From assembly GCA_013042825.1 (NCBI GenBank), contig JABDPL010000103.1, positions 1 to 10,517 of the forward strand: a stretch of 10,517 nt of DNA, in the 5' to 3' direction. This DNA is from Flavobacteriaceae bacterium (GTDB taxonomy: Bacteria > Bacteroidota > Bacteroidia > Flavobacteriales > Flavobacteriaceae). The notes beneath the pieces were generated by a model. It ran no database searches and was not told the origin of the DNA. It was given only the letters and a program-made list of their open reading frames with translations. The translations under genes were made by a program, and so were the position numbers. The number at the start of each line of letters is the position of its first letter. Within the stretch, counting starts at the first letter, position 1. Below, piece after piece: positions 6,341-10,517 of this stretch.

Positions 6341-7843
6341 ATGGCAAATTATTTTAATTCACTCACATTACGGGAAAAACTGGATCAACTATCTAAATGC
6401 AGATTCATGGAATCCTCTGAATTTGATTCCGGCGTTTCAGTATTAAAAGGAAAAAAGATAGTTATAATAGGTTGCGGAGCCCAGGGACTAAACCAGGGGT
6501 TGAATATGCGCGACTCGGGATTGAATATTTCCTATGCCCTGAGGGAGCAATCCATAGCTGATCAGCGACAATCGTTCAAGAATGCCACGTCTAATGGATT
6601 TCAGGTGGGAACCTATAAAGAACTGGTGCCTGATGCAGACCTGGTTCTGAATTTAACGCCCGATAAGCAACATGCTGATGTGGTTAATGCTGTTATGCCT
6701 TTGATGAAGCAGGGCGCTACCTTGTCGTATTCCCATGGGTTTAATATTGTGGAAGAAGGACAGCAGATCCGGAAAGACCTGACGGTTATAATGGTTGCAC
6801 CAAAATGTCCCGGGACAGAGGTTCGTGAGGAATATCTTAGAGGATTTGGCGTACCAACACTGATTGCCGTTCATCCTGAAAATGATCCGGAGAATAAAGG
6901 CTGGGACCAGGCTAAAGCTTATGCTGTGGCTACCGGAGGTCATAGGGCCGGTGTTCTGGAATCATCTTTCGTTGCCGAGGTAAAGAGTGATCTCATGGGG
7001 GAACAAACCATTCTTTGCGGAGTCCTCCAGACGGCATCTATTCTGTGCTTCGATAAAATGCTTGAAAGCGGAATTGATGGTGCCTATGCCTCGAAATTGA
7101 TCCAGTATGGATGGGAGACCATAACAGAAGCTCTGAAGCATGGTGGAATAACCAATATGATGGACAGGCTTGACAACCCATCGAAGCTCAAGGCATTCGA
7201 GTTATCAGAAGAATTGAAGCAATTGATGAAACCGCTCTATCAAAAGCATATGGACGACATCATGTCTGGTCATTTCTCAAAAACCATGATGGCCGATTGG
7301 GCCAATGACGACGCCGATTTATTGCGCTGGCGTGAGGCAACAGCGGAAACGGCTTTTGAAAAAACAGAAGCAACAGCGGCCCACATTCCTGAACAGGAAT
7401 ATTTTGATCACGGCACACTTATGGTCGCTTTTGTAAGGGCCGGTGTGGAACTGGCGTTTGAGACCATGGTCGAATCAGGGATAATCGAGGAATCGGCCTA
7501 TTACGAATCCTTGCACGAACTTCCATTGATTGCAAATACTGTCGCGCGGAAGAAGTTGTACGAGATGAACAGGATTATCTCAGATACAGCCGAATATGGA
7601 TGCTATCTTTTCGATCACGCCTGTAAACCTCTTTTAAAGGATTTTATGGCTGAAGTTGAACCGGCGGTGATCGGTAAGTCATTCAGCGATTCCAATGCGG
7701 TTGACAATCGCGATCTGATTCAGGTTAATGAAGCCATCCGAATGCATGCCATCGAAAGCACCGGTAAAGTGCTTCGGCAGGCCATGACAGATATGAAAGT
7801 CATTAAGACAGAAGAAAAAAGCAAAGAAGCAATTTTGAATTAA
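6341..7843 (+). CDS. ilvC: Ketol-acid reductoisomerase, long class II form
   Basis: This 500-residue NADPH-dependent enzyme isomerises and reduces acetolactate or acetohydroxybutyrate to the dihydroxy-acids used by IlvD. It is close to the E. coli enzyme, and residue numbers coincide: the nucleotide fold GCGAQGLNQG (44-53), the NADPH-specificity residues R68, R76 and S78, catalytic H132 and K155 (APKCPGTE), Mg ligands D217 and E221 (KSDLMGEQ), E389 and E393 (YYESLHELPLIAN), and S414. The long form contains a duplicated C-terminal knot domain (about 210-350 and 355-485), unlike the roughly 330-residue class I enzymes of most bacteria. Class II enzymes are known in Bacteroidota, enterobacteria and plants, so this is not in itself a sign of recent transfer. 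The start is 11 nt after ilvN. Confidence 0.98.
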   Translation: MANYFNSLTLREKLDQLSKCRFMESSEFDSGVSVLKGKKIVIIGCGAQGLNQGLNMRDSGLNISYALREQSIADQRQSFKNATSNGFQVGTYKELVPDADLVLNLTPDKQHADVVNAVMPLMKQGATLSYSHGFNIVEEGQQIRKDLTVIMVAPKCPGTEVREEYLRGFGVPTLIAVHPENDPENKGWDQAKAYAVATGGHRAGVLESSFVAEVKSDLMGEQTILCGVLQTASILCFDKMLESGIDGAYASKLIQYGWETITEALKHGGITNMMDRLDNPSKLKAFELSEELKQLMKPLYQKHMDDIMSGHFSKTMMADWANDDADLLRWREATAETAFEKTEATAAHIPEQEYFDHGTLMVAFVRAGVELAFETMVESGIIEESAYYESLHELPLIANTVARKKLYEMNRIISDTAEYGCYLFDHACKPLLKDFMAEVEPAVIGKSFSDSNAVDNRDLIQVNEAIRMHAIESTGKVLRQAMTDMKVIKTEEKSKEAILN

Positions 7844-7844
7844 G

Positions 7845-9107
7845 TTGGAAACCACAACAACATATTTTCCCTCTCTGGATGCAGTAAAACAGGCTGCTGA
7901 GGTGCTGAAGGATGTTTCAATAATAACACCCTTGACCGAAAGTCTCAATTACTCAAAGCAATTTGGTTGTAAAGTACTGCTGAAACGGGAGGACCTGCAA
8001 CAGGTGCGATCCTATAAGATAAGAGGCGCATATAATAAGATGTCGTCTCTTTCGACTATTCAAAAAGAAAACGGTATTGTATGTGCGAGTGCCGGAAACC
8101 ATGCCCAGGGCGTGGCCCGCTCCTGCAGGATGCTTCAGCTAAAAGGAACAATCTATATGCCTTCTCCCACACCGCGTCAGAAGATAGAACAGGTAAAAAT
8201 GTTTGGTGAGGATTGGATCGATATCGTTCTTTTCGGTGATACGTTTGATGATGCCTATCATGAAGCCTTGAACGCCAGTGAACGACTGAATAAGATCTTT
8301 ATTCATCCGTTCAATGATGAAAAGGTGATCGAAGGACAGGCTACTGTTGCACTTGAGATCCTGTCGCAATATGATGAGCCCATAGATTACGTCATCGTTC
8401 CTGTAGGGGGTGGCGGATTGGCATCGGGCTTGTCGGAAATGTTTAAAAAATTATCCCCTGAAACAAAGGTCATCGGCATTGAACCCCAGGGAGCTCCGGC
8501 CATGCATGATTCAATCAAGGCTGATAAGCTGATTCGTTTGAAATCTATCGATGGGTTTGTCGATGGGGCGGCCGTTCGAAGGGTGGGTGATAAGACTTTT
8601 GCGCTTTGCAGGGAAAACCTTGATTCCGTTAAAACCGTGGCAGAAGGAAAAATCTGTCAGACTATCCTAGACCTCTATAACCGGGATGCTATTGTTGTAG
8701 AACCGGCAGGTGCCATGAGTCTGGCTGCGCTCGATCAAATCAAAGAGGAGATACAGGGTAAAACCGTGGTATGTATCGTCAGCGGAAGTAATAACGATAT
8801 TACCAGAACAGCTGAGATCAAAGAGCGGGCCTTGCTGCACGCCAATCTCAAGCACTATTTTATCGTAAAATTCCCGCAGCGTGCCGGTGCACTAAAAGAA
8901 TTTGTTGCAGAGATATTAGGTCCGGATGACGATATCACGCACTTTGAATATACCAAGAAGACCAATCGGGTTAATGGTTCTGCCGTGGTCGGGATTGAAC
9001 TTCAATCGTCTGAGAATCTCGAGCCGCTGATCACCAAGATGAAACTGCATCATTTTTATGGGGATTATCTCAATGACAAGCCCGATCTCTTCGATTTTTT
9101 AATTTAG
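7845..9107 (+). CDS. ilvA: Threonine deaminase (threonine ammonia-lyase), biosynthetic type
   Basis: This 420-residue PLP enzyme converts threonine to 2-oxobutanoate and ammonia, the committed step to isoleucine. The fold type II catalytic domain spans about 10-325, with PLP lysine K58 (VRSYKIRGAYNKM), the substrate loop SAGNHAQG (82-89), the phosphate-binding glycine loop PVGGGG (186-191) and a late SGSNND (313-318). A single ACT-like regulatory domain follows (about 335-420), as in B. subtilis IlvA (about 420 residues) and unlike the two-copy 514-residue E. coli protein; it should bind isoleucine. The start is TTG, one base after the ilvC TAA. An in-frame TGA at 7836-7838 bars a longer form, and the first internal Met (residue 66) lies past the PLP lysine. 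It is the last gene of the operon, with no terminator behind it. Confidence 0.95.
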   Translation: METTTTYFPSLDAVKQAAEVLKDVSIITPLTESLNYSKQFGCKVLLKREDLQQVRSYKIRGAYNKMSSLSTIQKENGIVCASAGNHAQGVARSCRMLQLKGTIYMPSPTPRQKIEQVKMFGEDWIDIVLFGDTFDDAYHEALNASERLNKIFIHPFNDEKVIEGQATVALEILSQYDEPIDYVIVPVGGGGLASGLSEMFKKLSPETKVIGIEPQGAPAMHDSIKADKLIRLKSIDGFVDGAAVRRVGDKTFALCRENLDSVKTVAEGKICQTILDLYNRDAIVVEPAGAMSLAALDQIKEEIQGKTVVCIVSGSNNDITRTAEIKERALLHANLKHYFIVKFPQRAGALKEFVAEILGPDDDITHFEYTKKTNRVNGSAVVGIELQSSENLEPLITKMKLHHFYGDYLNDKPDLFDFLI

Positions 9108-9125
9108 ATATTGGTCTATTCGTAG

Positions 9126-9133
9126 TATCTTTG
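9126..9133 (+). promoter_or_regulatory. Bacteroidota -7 promoter element for the azurin-like gene
   Basis: TATCTTTG exactly matches the Bacteroidota -7 consensus TAnnTTTG. It lies 18 bp after the ilvA stop and 19 bp before the ATG at 9153, predicting transcription from about 9139 and a leader of about 15 nt. The -33 side is poor: TTG at 9111-9113 is only 12 nt away, and a T-rich stretch (9095-9100) lies farther off. With no terminator after ilvA, read-through from the ilv operon is also possible. Confidence 0.6.
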
Positions 9134-9152
9134 CACACAAAATAAAATTAGC

Positions 9153-9674
9153 ATGAATATATTTAAAAGTACCCTTCTATCAGCCCTTATGGTCTCATTT
9201 TTCCTGCTCGGTTGTGCCGGTGAAAAGAAAGAGGAAGAAGAAAAGAAAACCATTAAAATCGAGAAGAAAGAGACGCCTGCCAAAGAAAGTTCTGAAGACA
9301 TAGCGAATTTGGTTATTACCGGTAATGACCTTATGCAGTATAACAAGAACGAACTGCGTGCGAAAGCCGGGCAGAAAGTAAAACTTACACTGCGGCATAT
9401 CGGTAAACTCGATGTGAATGTCATGGGGCATAATGTGGTGATTTTGAATCGGGGTGTAAACCTTGAAGCGTTTGCTGCACGTGCTGCAACGGAAAGGGAT
9501 AACAACTATATACCACCGGGAACAGATGAGGTTTTGGTAAATACTGAGATGATCGGTGGCGGGCAAACGACCTCGGTCGAATTTATCGCACCTTCAGAAC
9601 CGGGTGAATATGAATTCCTTTGCAGCTTTCCGGCACACTATGCCATGATGCGCGGTAAATTCATCGTGGAGTAG
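9153..9674 (+). CDS. Azurin-like blue copper protein (cupredoxin), lipoprotein
   Basis: This 173-residue exported lipoprotein has a type II signal peptide with lipobox LLGC (C21 lipidated). A lysine/glutamate-rich linker follows (about 24-48), then an azurin domain (about 52-173). Azurin landmarks are clear: ITGNDLMQYN near its start, VMGHNVV giving copper ligand H93, and LCSFPAHYAMMRG giving C157, H162 and the axial M166, with the +5 and +9 spacing of azurin C112/H117/M121. The mature domain has no cysteine other than the copper ligand, so the disulfide of Pseudomonas azurin is absent. The likely role is one-electron transfer at the cell envelope; its partner is not evident from the neighbours. 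The acidic run just after the lipidated cysteine resembles the export signal of surface lipoproteins in Bacteroidota (inference). It converges on the DUF1080 gene with a 9-bp gap. Confidence 0.92.
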   Translation: MNIFKSTLLSALMVSFFLLGCAGEKKEEEEKKTIKIEKKETPAKESSEDIANLVITGNDLMQYNKNELRAKAGQKVKLTLRHIGKLDVNVMGHNVVILNRGVNLEAFAARAATERDNNYIPPGTDEVLVNTEMIGGGQTTSVEFIAPSEPGEYEFLCSFPAHYAMMRGKFIVE

Positions 9675-9683
9675 TACCATCAG

Positions 9684-10472
9684 TCATTCTTTGATTTCCA
9701 TCAGGCGGATATTCCTGAATTCAATCGGGTGAGATTCACTTTGCAGGGAAATATAACCTGAGGTCAGGGCCTCTCCGGCTCGATCCTCCAAGGTGTTATA
9801 CTCTCCTCCGATAATGGGATTAGAGTATGATATAACTTCCTTGCCATTGATATAATGCCTGATCAGGGAGTCATTAAGCACAAGGACTTCAGCTGCTATC
9901 CATTCTTCGTCATAAAAGGTTTCTGAAGTTGAATTGATACAATGCTCGGTTATCTGCTCACCATTGATAACAACATGAGTTCCGGGGGTACATAAATTGG
10001 CCGTCGGACGTTCAACGCCTGCTTCATAACCACCCAATAATTGAACTTCCAGGGATACGGGAAACGATTGCTCAACGGTCATGCTCTCCGGAGATTGGCA
10101 GTGGATCATGATCCCGCTGTTCTTCAAAGCCCATAGTTCTCCACCCGCAGCCTGCTCACCGACGAAGCGGTATTCTAGCCTTAGCCTGTAATTGGAATAG
10201 GGTGTTTTATAAAAAATATGGCCGAAGCGATTGTCGAAAGACGCATACTCATCATAAGAAACAACTAAGGCACCATTCTTGACCTTAAAAGTGTTCATCG
10301 GATTTTCATCAAGTGGGTAGCCCTTTACTTTCGGATGCCAGCCGTTCAGATCTTTACCGTTGAATAGGTCGATCCATTTCTCGGTCGCGTCCTTGCCCTT
10401 ATCCTCCCTGCAACTCAGGGTAAATAGAATGATCCCCGCAAGAAAAATTACATATCTTAGTTTTATTACCAT
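9684..10472 (-). CDS. DUF1080 (3-keto-disaccharide hydrolase family) lipoprotein
   Basis: This 262-residue lipoprotein has a signal peptide of about 20 residues with lipobox TLSC (C21). A single DUF1080 domain (PF06439, concanavalin-like fold) spans about 33-260, opening with the hallmark WIDLFNGKDLNGWHP and containing NSGIMIHCQSP (117-127), SLEVQLLGG (140-148) and the closing GYISLQSESHPIEFRNIRL. Some family members hydrolyse 3-keto-glycosides after oxidation by Gfo/Idh/MocA-type dehydrogenases; which sugar this one uses cannot be told. It should sit in the outer membrane or periplasm. Its ATG overlaps by 7 nt the stop of an apparent upstream gene, suggesting an operon entering from beyond the right edge. 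No terminator separates its 3' end from the convergent azurin-like gene. Confidence 0.9.
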   Translation of the reverse strand: MVIKLRYVIFLAGIILFTLSCREDKGKDATEKWIDLFNGKDLNGWHPKVKGYPLDENPMNTFKVKNGALVVSYDEYASFDNRFGHIFYKTPYSNYRLRLEYRFVGEQAAGGELWALKNSGIMIHCQSPESMTVEQSFPVSLEVQLLGGYEAGVERPTANLCTPGTHVVINGEQITEHCINSTSETFYDEEWIAAEVLVLNDSLIRHYINGKEVISYSNPIIGGEYNTLEDRAGEALTSGYISLQSESHPIEFRNIRLMEIKE

Positions 10473-10517
10473 GACGATGGTAACGACCAGGATTTTCCGC
10501 CGGTCAGTTCATCGAGA
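10466..10517 (-). CDS. Possible C-terminal end of an upstream gene
   Basis: On the - strand a frame is open from the window edge for 16 codons and ends with TAA at 10468-10466. The tail reads LDELTGGKSWSLPSSW. Its stop overlaps the DUF1080 start in an ATGGTAA arrangement, a common coupling layout in operons, whereas the other two - strand frames hit stops within this stretch. The fragment is too short to identify, and 16 open codons can arise by chance. A DUF1080 neighbour is often a sugar oxidoreductase or isomerase, but nothing here shows which. Confidence 0.35.
   Translation of the reverse strand, partial: LDELTGGKSWSLPSSW

Noticed and set aside
6341..7843. Horizontal transfer of ilvC from Enterobacteria because of its strong likeness to the E. 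coli enzyme
   Set aside because: Class II ketol-acid reductoisomerases are established in Bacteroidota, the gene sits in a normal operon with 1-11 nt gaps, and its base use does not stand out from its neighbours by eye.
9677..9704. Direct repeat CCATCAG (9677-9683 and 9698-9704) between the convergent genes
   Set aside because: It is only 7 bp, the second copy lies in DUF1080 coding sequence, and no further copies or target-site features are present.

Overview
This window looks like chromosomal DNA from a member of the Bacteroidota, most likely the class Flavobacteriia. The evidence is protein content (a Bacteroidota-type P-II protein, a DUF1080 lipoprotein, an azurin-like lipoprotein), near absence of Shine-Dalgarno sequences before well-supported starts, and a TAnnTTTG-type -7 promoter element before the azurin-like gene. 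No mobile element, CRISPR array, tRNA or rRNA was seen, and nothing suggests recent transfer. Genus-level placement is not possible from sight.

Region 1 (1-1903) concerns carbon and nitrogen supply. The 3' end of a phosphoenolpyruvate carboxylase gene (ppc, + strand) converges on a two-gene unit on the - strand: a P-II signalling protein (glnK) and an ammonium transporter (amtB). A strong hairpin between them has its U-tract on the - strand and so ends the glnK-amtB transcript.

Region 2 (1904-2373) is a 470-bp AT-rich gap between the divergent glnK and ilvD genes. It holds two matching dyads, ACCCC-N10-GGGGT, 53 bp apart, the nearer one overlapping a candidate glnK promoter. Next to ilvD it holds a possible attenuator: a 21-codon ORF with 8 Ile/Leu/Val codons, overlapping segments that can form alternative hairpins.

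Region 3 (2374-9107) is a compact branched-chain amino acid operon, ilvD-ilvB-ilvN-ilvC-ilvA, with gaps of 1-11 nt. Threonine deaminase (IlvA) makes 2-oxobutanoate; acetohydroxyacid synthase (IlvB plus IlvN), ketol-acid reductoisomerase (IlvC, long class II form) and dihydroxy-acid dehydratase (IlvD) then make the oxo-acid precursors of isoleucine and valine. The final transaminase and the leu genes are not in the window. The first and last genes both start with TTG. A 7-bp hairpin followed by T-runs lies at the ilvD/ilvB junction.

Region 4 (9108-10517) holds an azurin-like blue-copper lipoprotein with its own promoter, converging on a DUF1080 lipoprotein gene (- strand). The latter appears to overlap the 3' end of another, mostly unseen, - strand gene.

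Most of the window is ordinary core metabolism. The parts worth a second look are regulatory: the glnK-ilvD gap and the ilvD leader.
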